Shown here one piece after another: positions 1-8,749 of a stretch of DNA of 64,000 bases. Each line of letters begins with the position of its first letter. The first letter of the stretch is position 1. Source of the stretch: an uncultured Hyphomonas sp. (GTDB lineage Bacteria; Pseudomonadota; Alphaproteobacteria; Caulobacterales; Hyphomonadaceae); assembly GCF_963677035.1 (NCBI RefSeq), contig NZ_OY781472.1, forward strand, positions 1,178,001 to 1,242,000, given 5' to 3'. The notes under the pieces were generated by a model. It was given only the letters and a program-made list of their open reading frames with translations. It was not told the DNA's origin and searched no databases. The translations under genes were made by a program, and so were the position numbers.

Positions 1-462
1 CATTGCCGGTTTATCGACTATGTGAACCCGAAAATCGTCGCTGGCTCCGTTGTGACCAAAGATGACCGGATTTTGCTCTGCCGGCGCGCAATCGAGCCCC
101 GAAAAGGTTACTGGACCTTGCCGGCCGGATTCATGGAAGAAGGGGAAACGGTCGAAGAAGGCGCCCGCAGGGAAGCCCGGGAAGAAGCGTGCGCGGATAT
201 CCGGATCCAACAATTGCTCGCCGTTTACTCTGTTCCCCGCATCGCCCAGGTTCAGGTCATGTTCCGTGCGGAACTGATGTCTGACATTTCTGCAGGTCCG
301 GAGAGCGAAGAAGTCGGATTATTCGCCTGGAAGGATATCCCCTGGTCGGATCTCGCCTTTCCGACCGTGATCTGGGCGCTGACCCATTATGCGGAAACCC
401 GGCATTTGCCGGCCTTCCCGCCTTTCGCCAACCCTCCGGGAACTGAGAGGCTCACCCATTAG
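1..462 (+). CDS. Nudix hydrolase with N-terminal zinc ribbon, 5' truncated by window edge
   Basis: Nudix enzymes hydrolyse nucleoside diphosphates linked to another moiety. A Nudix box is visible about residues 36-58 counted from the GTG at 22: G, then E six residues on, then REAREEA. The conserved Gly near its end is replaced by Cys. The reading frame stays open to base 1 and encodes HCRFIDYVNPKIVAG, the usual junction between a CxxC zinc ribbon and the Nudix fold. The GTG at 22 is therefore an internal valine and the true start lies upstream of the window. The stop lies 5 nt before the convergent yciB stop. Substrate is unknown. Confidence 0.85.
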   Translation, partial: HCRFIDYVNPKIVAGSVVTKDDRILLCRRAIEPRKGYWTLPAGFMEEGETVEEGARREAREEACADIRIQQLLAVYSVPRIAQVQVMFRAELMSDISAGPESEEVGLFAWKDIPWSDLAFPTVIWALTHYAETRHLPAFPPFANPPGTERLTH

Positions 463-467
463 GCGAG

Positions 468-1127
468 TCAGCTGTCTTCAGGCTGGGTTTCCATATGCTT
501 TAAAGTATAGGGCGCATTCGCCAGAGCGAACACGAAACCGATGACGATGTTGCCCATCTTCCAGTTTGCCCAGGCGGCCTCACCAAAAGCCTGCCAGACC
601 ACGATGTTCCATATCGCCATCGCGATAAAATATAGACCCCAACGGATCGCCAGGACGCGCCACGCATAGTCCGGCAGATGAAAAAGCTCGCTGAACAGCA
701 TTTTCCAGATATTGCGGCCCACAGCGAGACCGCCGAAAATCGCACCGGCAAACATCAGATTGATAATGGTGGGCTTCACGAAAAGCAGGAGCTTGGAATG
801 AAACGCGATACCCAGAACGCCGAAAACACCGATAAGACTTGATGAAACCAGCAGGAATGGCGGGATCCTCTGCTTACGGATGAGTTTCATGCCGATCACA
901 ACAGCCGTTGCCACAATGAGCACGCCCGTGGCCCAGAAGAGCGCGTTTTCCTTGGAAAACAGCCCCTCTTCCGGAAAGCGCAGCATGACATTGTAGATGA
1001 CAATGAAGGCCAGCGTCGGGCCGAGTTCTGTCCAGATTCCCCCGGCACGTGCGGCGGCATCCTTAACGTTCGCCTCCTGCGGGGCTTCGTCCGTGTGAAT
1101 CGCTGTCTTGTTTTCCAACTCGGTCAT
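468..1127 (-). CDS. yciB: Inner-membrane septation protein A (YciB/IspZ family)
   Basis: 219-residue polytopic membrane protein with about six hydrophobic segments. It matches the YciB/IspZ family (FLLVSSSLIGVFG, PTIINLMFAG, WAVR-type region and a conserved C-terminal NxxxW...MGN segment). Family members act at the inner membrane in envelope integrity and septation. The ATG at 1127 (MTELENK) is preferred because AGGAAG precedes it; an in-frame ATG at 1145 would add six residues. In many alphaproteobacteria this gene follows ftsY directly, whereas here several unrelated genes separate them. Confidence 0.85.
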   Translation of the reverse strand: MTELENKTAIHTDEAPQEANVKDAAARAGGIWTELGPTLAFIVIYNVMLRFPEEGLFSKENALFWATGVLIVATAVVIGMKLIRKQRIPPFLLVSSSLIGVFGVLGIAFHSKLLLFVKPTIINLMFAGAIFGGLAVGRNIWKMLFSELFHLPDYAWRVLAIRWGLYFIAMAIWNIVVWQAFGEAAWANWKMGNIVIGFVFALANAPYTLKHMETQPEDS

Positions 1128-1202
1128 ATACTTCCTACGCACCATCCGTGCTTGCGGTTTTGTTAAAGCCGCTGTCGCACGAAATGTCGCACACGGCGAG
1201 TC

Positions 1203-2069
1203 TCAGGCTGCGCCGGCCTGCATCAGGACCAGACCCGTGGCGAGAACCGAGGCCGCGACGATGCGCCGGGCACCGAAACTCTCCTTCAGGAACACGGCCG
1301 CCATGACGGCTGCGAAGACGACAGAGGTTTCCCGCAAGGCCGTCACCATGGCCGCATCCGTCATTGTATAGGCAAAGATCGCCATGCCGTATGACAGGCA
1401 CCCAACCATGCCGCCGATCATGCCGGAGCGGAGCTGCGGGCGGATCGTCTGCCTGTACCGGCCCCGCCGCTGCCAGAGGAAGACGAGCGTCACGCCGATC
1501 CAGTCGACCAGAAACAGAATGATGACAAAGGTCATGGGGTGCGGCATCGCCCGCGCCGCGCGGGTGTCGCTCACGGCATAAAGCCCGATCCCGACAGCCG
1601 TCAGGACGGACCAGAAGAGCGCCCGCCGGTCCAGGCTGCGCCCTTCCCGCGTCGCAGCGGTCGGCAGCGCAAAGAAGAGAATGGCAAAGGACGCGCAGAA
1701 CAGACCGATCTGCTGCATAGGCGCGAGATGTTCCTGCAGCAGGAATGTCGCGAACACGGCTGTGGCAAGCGGACCAAGTCCGCGCATCACCGGATACACC
1801 AGCGAGAGATCCCCCCGGTGCATCGCCCGGATCAGGCAGGCCTGATAAAACCAGTGCGACACCATGGAGATGGCCAGAAGCGGCCAGGTACTCATCGGCG
1901 GCATCGGGAATATAAAAGCGAATGGCAGAACGATCAGCGCGGCCGTCACCTGAACGATCATCCGGCCGGTCAGAATGTCGCCGCCGCCTTTGACCAGAAC
2001 ATTGGTCGTCGCCAGCGTGATCGCCGACAGGAGGCAGAGCGCAACGGGAAGGATATCAGAGGCAGTCAT
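1203..2069 (-). CDS. EamA/DMT-family transporter
   Basis: 288-residue protein made almost entirely of hydrophobic helices, about ten, arranged as two EamA repeats. The first begins with LLSAITLATTNVLVKGG; the second ends with the typical METxxVFAAV-like helix pair (RETSVVFAAVMAAVFLKE). Drug/metabolite transporters export amino acids, metabolites or drugs; the substrate cannot be read from sequence. The start at 2069 was chosen over an ATG at 2105 because family homology begins there and GGGAA lies just upstream. It is divergent from the deacylase-like gene at 2204. Confidence 0.8.
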   Translation of the reverse strand: MTASDILPVALCLLSAITLATTNVLVKGGGDILTGRMIVQVTAALIVLPFAFIFPMPPMSTWPLLAISMVSHWFYQACLIRAMHRGDLSLVYPVMRGLGPLATAVFATFLLQEHLAPMQQIGLFCASFAILFFALPTAATREGRSLDRRALFWSVLTAVGIGLYAVSDTRAARAMPHPMTFVIILFLVDWIGVTLVFLWQRRGRYRQTIRPQLRSGMIGGMVGCLSYGMAIFAYTMTDAAMVTALRETSVVFAAVMAAVFLKESFGARRIVAASVLATGLVLMQAGAA

Positions 2070-2203
2070 GGCATTCCCGGAAATCGGCAGGACGGCCCGT
2101 CTCATGCCCGAGTTTCCGAACCCTTTAAACTGCTGACGTGCGGTCAGGCTTTCTCGGGCGCGCCGGCTCTGGCATCCTTCCGGAAAAGATAAAGGAGGAA
2201 ACC

Positions 2204-3943
2204 ATGGCGACGAGCGATCTGATTATCCGGGGCGGGACAATCGTGGACGGCACGGGGGCCGAGCCGTTCGAAGGCGATGTCGCCGTCTCCGGCGGCCAGA
2301 TCACCGCCATCGGCAAAGTCTCCGGCAAGGGCATTGAGGAGATCGATGCGCGCGGCCAGATCGTCACCCCCGGCTTTGTCGACATTCACACCCATTATGA
2401 CGGCCAGGCGACGTGGGGCGACGCGATCAGCCCCTCCTCCCTCCATGGCTGCACGACCGTGATCATGGGCAATTGCGGTGTCGGCTTTGCCCCGTGCCAC
2501 ACGGAAGACCATGACCGGCTGATCCGCCTGATGGAGGGCGTTGAGGACATTCCCTTTCCGGTCCTGACAGAGGGTCTGCCGTGGAGCTGGGAGAGTTTCC
2601 CGGACTATCTGGATTTTCTCTCCAGCCGCCAGTTCGATACCGACATCGGCGCCCAGCTACCGCACGCCGCCCTGCGCGTTTATGTAATGGGCGAGCGCGG
2701 CGCGAACCGCGAAGACGCGACCGCGGAAGACATCGCCGCCATGAAACAGCTGGCGAAGGAGGCGGTCATGGCCGGGGCGCTTGGCTTCTCCACGTCCCGT
2801 ACCCTGAACCATCGCACATCCGACGGCCAGCCGACGCCGACGCTGACGGCCAGCGAGACCGAACTGATCGGTATCGCGGAAGGCCTGAAGGAAGCAGGCC
2901 GCGGCGTGTTGCAGTTCGTGTCCGATTTCAACGATCCTCAAAAGGAAGCCGCAATGCTCCGCCTGATCGTCGAGGCATCCGGCCGGCCGCTTTCGGTGTC
3001 GCTGGCACAGGCCGATGTGGCGCCGGAAGGCTGGCGCGCCCTGCTGGGCGCCATCGAAACCGCGATGAATGACGGCCTGCCGATGCGGGCGCAGGTGGCG
3101 CCGCGCCCGGTGGGCGTGCTGCTCGGCCTTGAACTGACGATGAACCCGTTCAGCGCCCACCCGTCTTATGCGGCGATTGCGACAAAGCCGCTGGAAAAGC
3201 GCGTCGCCGCCCTGCGCGACCCGGCCTTCCGGGACAGACTGCTGTCGGAAGAACCGGCCTCGGACAATCCTTTCCTGAAGACCATGCTGCGCGGCTTCGG
3301 CAAGATGTTCCAGCTGCGCGACCCGGTGAATTACGAGCCCGGCCCGGAGAGCACGCTGGAATACATGGCCAATGCGCGCGGGATCAGCCCGGAAGAGATG
3401 GCGCTCGACCTGATGCTGGAGCGCGACGGGCGCGGCGTGCTCTATCTGCCCTTCCTCAATTATTCGCAAGGGTCGCTGGAACCGATCCGCGCGATGATGG
3501 AGAGCCCGGCCACCCTGCCCGGCCTGTCCGATGGCGGCGCGCATGTCGGCATGATCTGCGACGGCTCCTTCACCACCACGATGCTGGCCCATTGGGCGCG
3601 GGACCGCCAGCGCGGGCCAAAACTGCCGATTGAATATCTTGTGAAGCGCCAGACGCAGGACACGGCCCAGTGGATGGGCTTGCACGACCGCGGCGTGATT
3701 GCCCCCGGTTACCGGGCGGATCTCAACGTGATCGACCTCGCGAACCTGAAACTCCACCTGCCGGAAGTGCAGTATGACCTGCCCGCCGGCGGACGGCGCC
3801 TGATGCAACGGGCCTCCGGCTACACGGCGACGATCCTGAAGGGTGAGGTCACCCACCGGGACGGCGACCCGACCGGCGCGAAGCCCGGCCGGATGGTGCG
3901 CGGCGCGCAGAGCCTGCAGACGGCCGCCATCGCAGCGGAATGA
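2204..3943 (+). CDS. N-acyl-D-amino-acid deacylase-like amidohydrolase
   Basis: 579-residue cytoplasmic metallohydrolase of the amidohydrolase superfamily, D-aminoacylase subgroup. Visible are the N-terminal beta-sandwich motif IRGGTIVDGTG, the metal motif HTHYDGQ at residues 62-68, GNCGVGFAP at 89-97 (Cys metal ligand of D-aminoacylases), and a C-terminal SDGGAHVGM containing the catalytic Asp. The family removes acyl groups from N-acyl-D-amino acids or related cyclic amides. The start at 2204 has a textbook AAAGGAGG 6 nt upstream; the longer open frame from 2138 has none. Exact substrate is uncertain because this subgroup also holds dihydropyrimidinase-like enzymes. Confidence 0.8.
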   Translation: MATSDLIIRGGTIVDGTGAEPFEGDVAVSGGQITAIGKVSGKGIEEIDARGQIVTPGFVDIHTHYDGQATWGDAISPSSLHGCTTVIMGNCGVGFAPCHTEDHDRLIRLMEGVEDIPFPVLTEGLPWSWESFPDYLDFLSSRQFDTDIGAQLPHAALRVYVMGERGANREDATAEDIAAMKQLAKEAVMAGALGFSTSRTLNHRTSDGQPTPTLTASETELIGIAEGLKEAGRGVLQFVSDFNDPQKEAAMLRLIVEASGRPLSVSLAQADVAPEGWRALLGAIETAMNDGLPMRAQVAPRPVGVLLGLELTMNPFSAHPSYAAIATKPLEKRVAALRDPAFRDRLLSEEPASDNPFLKTMLRGFGKMFQLRDPVNYEPGPESTLEYMANARGISPEEMALDLMLERDGRGVLYLPFLNYSQGSLEPIRAMMESPATLPGLSDGGAHVGMICDGSFTTTMLAHWARDRQRGPKLPIEYLVKRQTQDTAQWMGLHDRGVIAPGYRADLNVIDLANLKLHLPEVQYDLPAGGRRLMQRASGYTATILKGEVTHRDGDPTGAKPGRMVRGAQSLQTAAIAAE

Positions 3944-3950
3944 GCGTCAT

Positions 3951-4007
3951 GTAAAGCCTGCTTGACAAAGTAAAGCTCGCTTGTCACTTTGTCAGGGTAA
4001 CTTGACA
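3951..4007 (+). promoter_or_regulatory. TGACA/TGTCA repeat control region of the membrane protein-XRE pair
   Basis: Directly visible: a 17-bp direct repeat (3951-3967 and 3970-3986, three mismatches, 19-nt period), a perfect 8-bp inverted repeat TGACAAAG / CTTTGTCA (3963-3970 and 3987-3994), and a further TTGACA at 4002-4007. The TTGACA at 3962 could be a -35 box; no convincing -10 was found. The region lies immediately before a gene pair ending in an XRE regulator, so an autoregulatory operator is the simplest inference. Confidence 0.5.
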
Positions 4008-4022
4008 AGGAGTTCTTCCATT

Positions 4023-4430
4023 ATGGCTCAATCACGTGGCTTCCGATCAGCCGCCCGCCGGTACAAATCCCTCTTTTGGCCGATGATGGCCCTCTATGTC
4101 GCCATCATCCTCGGCGCCAAATTCTTTATCGACGAAGATACGGCGCCGGCCTGGCTGAACGCGGCCTGCGCTTTGGCGGCGACCCTGCCAATTGTCGGCA
4201 CCCTGTATGCGATCCGCCGCCAGACGGATGAAACCGACGAGTACACCCGCATGCGTCAGCTTATGGCATTACGGGATGGCGGCCTCATCACGGCCGCGAT
4301 CACTTTCCTGGTCGGCTTCCTTCAGATCTTTGACGTCATCGGCGCTGTCGATGTCTTCTGGTTCGGTCCGCTTTTCTTCCTGGCATTTGGCCTGTCGAAC
4401 ATGACGAACTGCTTCGGACGGACGGTGTAG
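4023..4430 (+). CDS. Small four-helix membrane protein paired with XRE regulator
   Basis: 135-residue protein with a basic N terminus and four predicted membrane helices, roughly residues 20-40, 48-66, 88-108 and 112-128. No catalytic motif is visible. AAGGAG lies about 12 nt before the ATG; a longer in-frame start at 3981 would fall inside the repeat region and is unlikely. The stop is 8 nt before the XRE gene, so the two are almost surely co-transcribed. Similar membrane protein plus YozG-like regulator pairs occur in many bacteria; the role of this one is unknown. Confidence 0.75.
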   Translation: MAQSRGFRSAARRYKSLFWPMMALYVAIILGAKFFIDEDTAPAWLNAACALAATLPIVGTLYAIRRQTDETDEYTRMRQLMALRDGGLITAAITFLVGFLQIFDVIGAVDVFWFGPLFFLAFGLSNMTNCFGRTV

Positions 4431-4438
4431 GGCCGGGT

Positions 4439-4654
4439 ATGAAGAACATTCTCCGCATTCTGCGTTCGGAAAAGGGATGGAGCCAGGCCGAGTTGGCCGA
4501 CCGGCTCGACGTCTCCCGCCAGTCCGTAAACGCCATCGAGACCGGGAAGTACGACCCGTCCCTGCCGCTGGCCTTCGCCATCGCCCGCCTGTTCGGGCGC
4601 AGCATCGAGGAAATCTTTGATGATGGACTCGAAACCGCTGAAGCGGCCGAATAA
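4439..4654 (+). CDS. XRE-family helix-turn-helix regulator (YozG-like, short)
   Basis: 71-residue protein consisting of little more than one Cro/C1-type HTH: LRSEKGWSQAELADRLDVSR followed by QSVNAIETGKYDPSL, where the recognition helix lies near residues 25-38. The C terminus ends with the family's FGRSIEEIF segment and an acidic tail. It starts 8 nt after the membrane protein gene and ends 6 nt before the convergent ftsY stop. It probably binds the TGACA-type repeats upstream of the pair; this is inference from position. Confidence 0.85.
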   Translation: MKNILRILRSEKGWSQAELADRLDVSRQSVNAIETGKYDPSLPLAFAIARLFGRSIEEIFDDGLETAEAAE

Positions 4655-4660
4655 GCGGCC

Positions 4661-6046
4661 TTAGACGCCGACGCCCACAAGGGCTTTCGAGAAGGCTTCC
4701 GCACTGAATGGGCGGAGGTCTTCTGCCTGTTCCCCGATACCGATGAAGTGGATCGGCAAATCATAGGCTTCGGCGATCGCGACCAGCACGCCGCCCTTCG
4801 CCGTTCCATCCATCTTGGTCATGACAAGGCCCGTCACGCCGGCCGTGTTGCGGAAAGCTTCCACCTGGCTGAGCGCATTCTGCCCGACGGTGGCGTCCAG
4901 CACCAGGATCACATCGTGCGGCGCGGTCGGGTCGAGCTTCTTGATGACACGGACGACTTTCTCAAGCTCCGCCATCAGTTCCGCCTTGTTCTGCAGGCGC
5001 CCGGCCGTGTCGATCAGGACGAGATCCAGATCCTCCGCCTTCGCCTTTTCGATGGCCTCATAGACGAGGCCCGCCGCATCGGCGCCGGTTGGCTTCGACA
5101 TGACCGGAATACCGGCGCGGTCGCCCCAGACGGTCAATTGCTCAATGGCCGCAGCACGGAACGTGTCGCCCGCCACCAGCAGCGCCTTGGCGCCCTGCTC
5201 TTTCAGTTTCGAGGCGATCTTGCCGATCGTCGTCGTCTTGCCGGATCCGTTGACGCCCACAAACAAGACGATGCGCGGGCTGGTGCCATCGGAAAAATCG
5301 ACGACCTTCTCACGCGGTTTCAGGACGTCTGAAATCTCGCTGGCAAGGGCGAGGCGGATCTCCTCCTCGCCGATCTCCTTGTCGAAACGTTCTTTCGACA
5401 GATTGGTCGCAACCCGCGCGGCCACTTTCGCGCCGAGATCTGAGGCAATCAGCAGGTCTTCAAGTTCTTCCAGCGTGTCATCGTCCAGCTTGCGGCGGCC
5501 CAGCGCGGCAAGGCCTTCGGTCAGGCGGGAAGACGAGCGCGACAAGCCCTGCCCGAGTTTTGCAACAAAGCCCGGATTGTTCGCCTCGGCCTCCATCGCC
5601 GCACGGGCAGCCGCCTCGGCTTCAGCGCGCAGGCGCTCGGCCTCGCGCCGGTCGGCCAGAAGTTTCAGTTCGGCTTCAGCCTTGGCCTGTTGGGCGGCGC
5701 GTTCTTCTCGCGCTTTGCGGGCCTGTTCGGCTGCTTCGGCGAGGCGCGCGGCTTCTTCGGCATCTGCCGCTGCAGCAGCCTCTTCGGCGCGGCGAGCCTC
5801 TTCTTCCAGCCGCTTTGCTTCGGCGGCGGCCTCTTCGGCTTCACGCGCCTGTCGCTCTTCCCAGGCCTTATTGGCCTCGGCAACGATCCGTTCGATTTCT
5901 TCCTTTTCGGCAGCCGCCTTTGCGGCCTCGGCTTCGGCCGCCTCTTTCGCGGCAAGGTCCTCTGCCGACAGCTCCGGGGCGGCTATCTCTGCGCCGGCCG
6001 CCTTCATTTCCTCTTTTTTCTTTTTCTTCCCAAACCAGAGGATCAT
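4661..6046 (-). CDS. ftsY: Signal recognition particle receptor FtsY
   Basis: 461-residue SRP receptor GTPase that docks SRP-bound ribosomes at the inner membrane. Residues 1-12 are a basic stretch (FGKKKKKEE). Residues 13-155 form a long Ala/Glu/Arg-rich, helix-prone A domain. The NG domain follows, with G1 GVNGSGKTT (264-272), DTFRAAA (294-300), DTAGR (346-350) and TKMDG (410-414). The ATG overlaps the mtaB stop by 4 nt (ATGA), indicating translational coupling; GGAG lies 9 nt upstream. The partner gene ffh is at about 40 kb in this window. Confidence 0.97.
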   Translation of the reverse strand: MILWFGKKKKKEEMKAAGAEIAAPELSAEDLAAKEAAEAEAAKAAAEKEEIERIVAEANKAWEERQAREAEEAAAEAKRLEEEARRAEEAAAAADAEEAARLAEAAEQARKAREERAAQQAKAEAELKLLADRREAERLRAEAEAAARAAMEAEANNPGFVAKLGQGLSRSSSRLTEGLAALGRRKLDDDTLEELEDLLIASDLGAKVAARVATNLSKERFDKEIGEEEIRLALASEISDVLKPREKVVDFSDGTSPRIVLFVGVNGSGKTTTIGKIASKLKEQGAKALLVAGDTFRAAAIEQLTVWGDRAGIPVMSKPTGADAAGLVYEAIEKAKAEDLDLVLIDTAGRLQNKAELMAELEKVVRVIKKLDPTAPHDVILVLDATVGQNALSQVEAFRNTAGVTGLVMTKMDGTAKGGVLVAIAEAYDLPIHFIGIGEQAEDLRPFSAEAFSKALVGVGV

Positions 6047-7320
6047 GCGTCTATTTCTCCGATCAGCTGCCTGCCGTCATGCCCGGTTATATGCGCCCGC
6101 ACGGGCCGTCCAGCTTGGCCGGGGTCACGTGACAGTTTTACCGGCGTGAAATCAGGCAGGCGGGCGGAGGCCCCGCGCTCCACCAAAGCGTCCCTTATGT
6201 CCCCAATATGGCGCGAAAAGTGGGTTTTGAGCGCGTTTTCGCCCGTTTTCCGCAGGCGCGCAGCCCGTTCCCTGATGAGCGCCTTGTCCAGCTGTGGCAT
6301 CCGCGCAGCCGGGGTTCCGGGCCGCGGGCTATAGGGAAACACATGCAGGAAGGCGAGGCCGCATTCGTCCACAAGACGGACTGAGTTCTCGAAATGCGCC
6401 TCAGTCTCGGTTGGAAACCCAGCAATGATATCAGCGCCGAGTGCAATATCCGGACGCAAGGTGCGTAATTTCTCCGCCAGCGCAATCGCGTCATCCCGCG
6501 AGTGACGCCGCTTCATCCGTTTCAGGATCAGATTGTCGCCGTGCTGCAGCGACAAATGCATGAAGGGGGCAAGGCGCCGCTCGCCCATCGCCTCAAACAG
6601 GGCATCATCGATCTCGATCGCATCGATGGAGGAAATGCGCAGCTGTTTCAGGTCCGGCACCAGTTTCAGGATACGTTGCACCAGATTGCCGAGCTGCGGC
6701 GTGCCCGGAAGGTCTGCGCCCCAGCTGGTCAGGTCCACGCCCGTCAGCACAACTTCATAATGCCCCGTCTCCACGAGGCGGCGCACCTGCTCCACCACCT
6801 CACCCGCCGGGACGGAGCGGGAATTCCCGCGGCCATAAGGAATGATGCAGAAAGTGCAGCGGTGATCGCAGCCGTTCTGGACCTGAACATAAGCCCGCGC
6901 GCGCCCGTCCATACCGTCGATCAGGTGGGCAGCCGTTTCCTTCACCGACATGATATCGTTGACGCGGACCTTTTCGTGCCCGCCCAGCAGGTCGGCCGGT
7001 TTCCACGTCTCAGCTTTCATCTTTTCATGATTGCCGATGACGCGGGTGACTTCCGGCATCTGCGCGAACATGTCCGGATCGATCTGGGCGGCGCAGCCCG
7101 TCACCAGGATCGGCGCGCCCGGATGATCCTTCGCCGCGCGGCGGATGGCCTGGCGGGCAGAACGCACCGCCTCCCCCGTCACCGCGCAGGTGTTCACGAT
7201 CACCGCATCGGAGAGGCCCGCGCTGGCCGCATGGCCGCGCATCACCTCAGACTCGTAGGAGTTGAGGCGGCATCCGAGCGTAATCAGCGTCGGGCTGGAG
7301 GGGGTTTCAGGCTTGGTCAT
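6043..7320 (-). CDS. mtaB: tRNA t6A37 methylthiotransferase MtaB
   Basis: 425-residue radical-SAM enzyme that converts t6A37 to ms2t6A37 in tRNA. The order is the N-terminal UPF0004 domain (ITLGCRLNSYESE, VNTCAVT and GCAAQ supply cluster cysteines), then the radical-SAM motif NGCDHRCTFCIIPYGRG (CxxxCxxC, near residue 140), then a C-terminal TRAM-like region. The start at 7320 (MTKPETPSS) fits the family; the frame is open to 7359 but those residues are not conserved. It is upstream of and coupled to ftsY through ATGA. Confidence 0.93.
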   Translation of the reverse strand: MTKPETPSSPTLITLGCRLNSYESEVMRGHAASAGLSDAVIVNTCAVTGEAVRSARQAIRRAAKDHPGAPILVTGCAAQIDPDMFAQMPEVTRVIGNHEKMKAETWKPADLLGGHEKVRVNDIMSVKETAAHLIDGMDGRARAYVQVQNGCDHRCTFCIIPYGRGNSRSVPAGEVVEQVRRLVETGHYEVVLTGVDLTSWGADLPGTPQLGNLVQRILKLVPDLKQLRISSIDAIEIDDALFEAMGERRLAPFMHLSLQHGDNLILKRMKRRHSRDDAIALAEKLRTLRPDIALGADIIAGFPTETEAHFENSVRLVDECGLAFLHVFPYSPRPGTPAARMPQLDKALIRERAARLRKTGENALKTHFSRHIGDIRDALVERGASARLPDFTPVKLSRDPGQAGRPVRAHITGHDGRQLIGEIDA

Positions 7321-7445
7321 GGCGATATCGTCCAGCGCACATCGCGCCGGAACGAACACGAATCAAGGTCTTCCACCAGTCAGGGGGCGCGAGCCGTACA
7401 AAAGGAGGCTACAGTTTCGTCAGATCATATGAGGTAAATTCAACG

Positions 7446-7934
7446 ATGCTTCGGGAAGCGTCCCTATCAGATGCACCGGCGATTGCGAGGCTTCACACCG
7501 TCTCACGCCAGGCGGCCATGCCCTGGCTGCCCGTTGTCCACTCGCCGGAAGACGTCCTCGAATTCTTTCGCGACCAAGTCTTGCCCAGCCAGACCGTCAT
7601 TGTCGCCGACAAATCAGAACAGATCACCGGTTTCGCCGCTTATAAGGGGGAGTGGTTGCACCATCTTTATGTCGCCCCGGACGCCTGGCAGAGCGGGATC
7701 GGCTCACGATTGCTGCGCCGGGCCCTGGCGGCATCCAGCGTCCTGCAACTCTGGGCATTCCAGCAGAACCGTACCGCGCGCGCCTTCTATGCCCGGTTCC
7801 AGTTCGAGGAAGTCGAATTCACGGATGGACAGCGAAACGAGGAAAAAACGCCGGATGTGCGGATGATCTGGCGCCAGACGGAAGACCTTCAGATCTCGGT
7901 CTCGAATTCCAGCTCGACCGGCCCCGTCATGTAG
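7446..7934 (+). CDS. GNAT-family N-acetyltransferase
   Basis: 162-residue acetyl-CoA-dependent acyltransferase. The fold is recognised by MLREASLSDAPAIARLH at the N terminus, the LYVAPDAWQSGIGSRLLRRA acetyl-CoA loop (Q/R-x-x-G-x-G/A type, about residues 75-95) and NRTARAFYARFQFEE near the end. The substrate is unknown. It sits between mtaB and dapF in the opposite orientation, interrupting a gene group that is contiguous in relatives. Its 3' end overlaps dapF by 46 nt, tail to tail. Confidence 0.8.
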   Translation: MLREASLSDAPAIARLHTVSRQAAMPWLPVVHSPEDVLEFFRDQVLPSQTVIVADKSEQITGFAAYKGEWLHHLYVAPDAWQSGIGSRLLRRALAASSVLQLWAFQQNRTARAFYARFQFEEVEFTDGQRNEEKTPDVRMIWRQTEDLQISVSNSSSTGPVM

Positions 7935-8698
7935 ACGCGGTCGTCGCTTTCGCGCCATTCGATCAGCAACTCCCCGCCATCGAGGATCATTTTCGCCGTA
8001 CGCTCTGTGAGCTTTGCGCGGGCCGCACAGACAAGCGCCGCGCAGGCGCCCGTGCCACAGGCCTTGGTCAGTCCCGCCCCACGTTCCCAGACGCGCAGGC
8101 GGATCGTATTCCGGTCGATGACCTGCGCAAAGCCGACATTCGTGCCCTCCGGAAACAGCGGATGCCACTCCACCAGCGGGCCAAGCGCCGGAATGTCATA
8201 GGCGTCGACATCGGAGACGAAGAACACCGCGTGCGGATTGCCCATGGACACCACCGCCGGACGCGACAGGACCGGATTGTCCATCGGGCCGATTTTCACG
8301 TCGACCCCGCGCACATCCATCTTTTCCGCCAGCGGAATGTCTTCCCAGCCCATCAGGGGCGAGCCCATGTCCACCGTGATGAGGCCATCCTCAGCGCGGA
8401 AGGCACGCAGAATGTCGGCCTCTGTCTGGATGGTCACGACATCCTTGCCGGTTTCTTCCAGCAAGAGATGCCCCACACAGCGGCTGACATTGCCGCAAGC
8501 CGACACTTCGCCGCCATCGCAGTTCCAGATGCGCATGAAGACGTCGCGCGCCGCATCCCGCTCAAGCGCGATGACCTGATCGGCGTTCATTTCGTCGGCC
8601 AGCTGGCGCACCTGGTCCTCCGTCGGGGAGAACGGTGCAGACCGGGCGTCAAAAATGGCAAACGCATTGCCCGCCCCGTTCATCTTCCAGATTTTCAT
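7889..8698 (-). CDS. dapF: Diaminopimelate epimerase
   Basis: 269-residue cytoplasmic enzyme interconverting LL- and meso-diaminopimelate for lysine and peptidoglycan synthesis. MKIWKMNGAGNAFAIFDAR is the family start. The two catalytic cysteines are seen in ACGNVSRC (about residue 75) and KACGTGACA (about residue 216). It faces the GNAT gene and overlaps it by 46 nt. In relatives dapF usually precedes mtaB directly. Confidence 0.95.
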   Translation of the reverse strand: MKIWKMNGAGNAFAIFDARSAPFSPTEDQVRQLADEMNADQVIALERDAARDVFMRIWNCDGGEVSACGNVSRCVGHLLLEETGKDVVTIQTEADILRAFRAEDGLITVDMGSPLMGWEDIPLAEKMDVRGVDVKIGPMDNPVLSRPAVVSMGNPHAVFFVSDVDAYDIPALGPLVEWHPLFPEGTNVGFAQVIDRNTIRLRVWERGAGLTKACGTGACAALVCAARAKLTERTAKMILDGGELLIEWRESDDRVYMTGPVELEFETEI

Positions 8699-8749
8699 GT
8701 GCGTTTCCGGCTCCGGTGTTCAGGATTCTGCATAGCGGGCTCTATTGCC

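Noticed and set aside
5100-6149. 349-codon Ser/Ala/Arg-rich frame on the + strand
   Set aside because: Antisense to the Ala/Glu-rich domain of ftsY; the composition is explained by complementing GCN and GAR codons.
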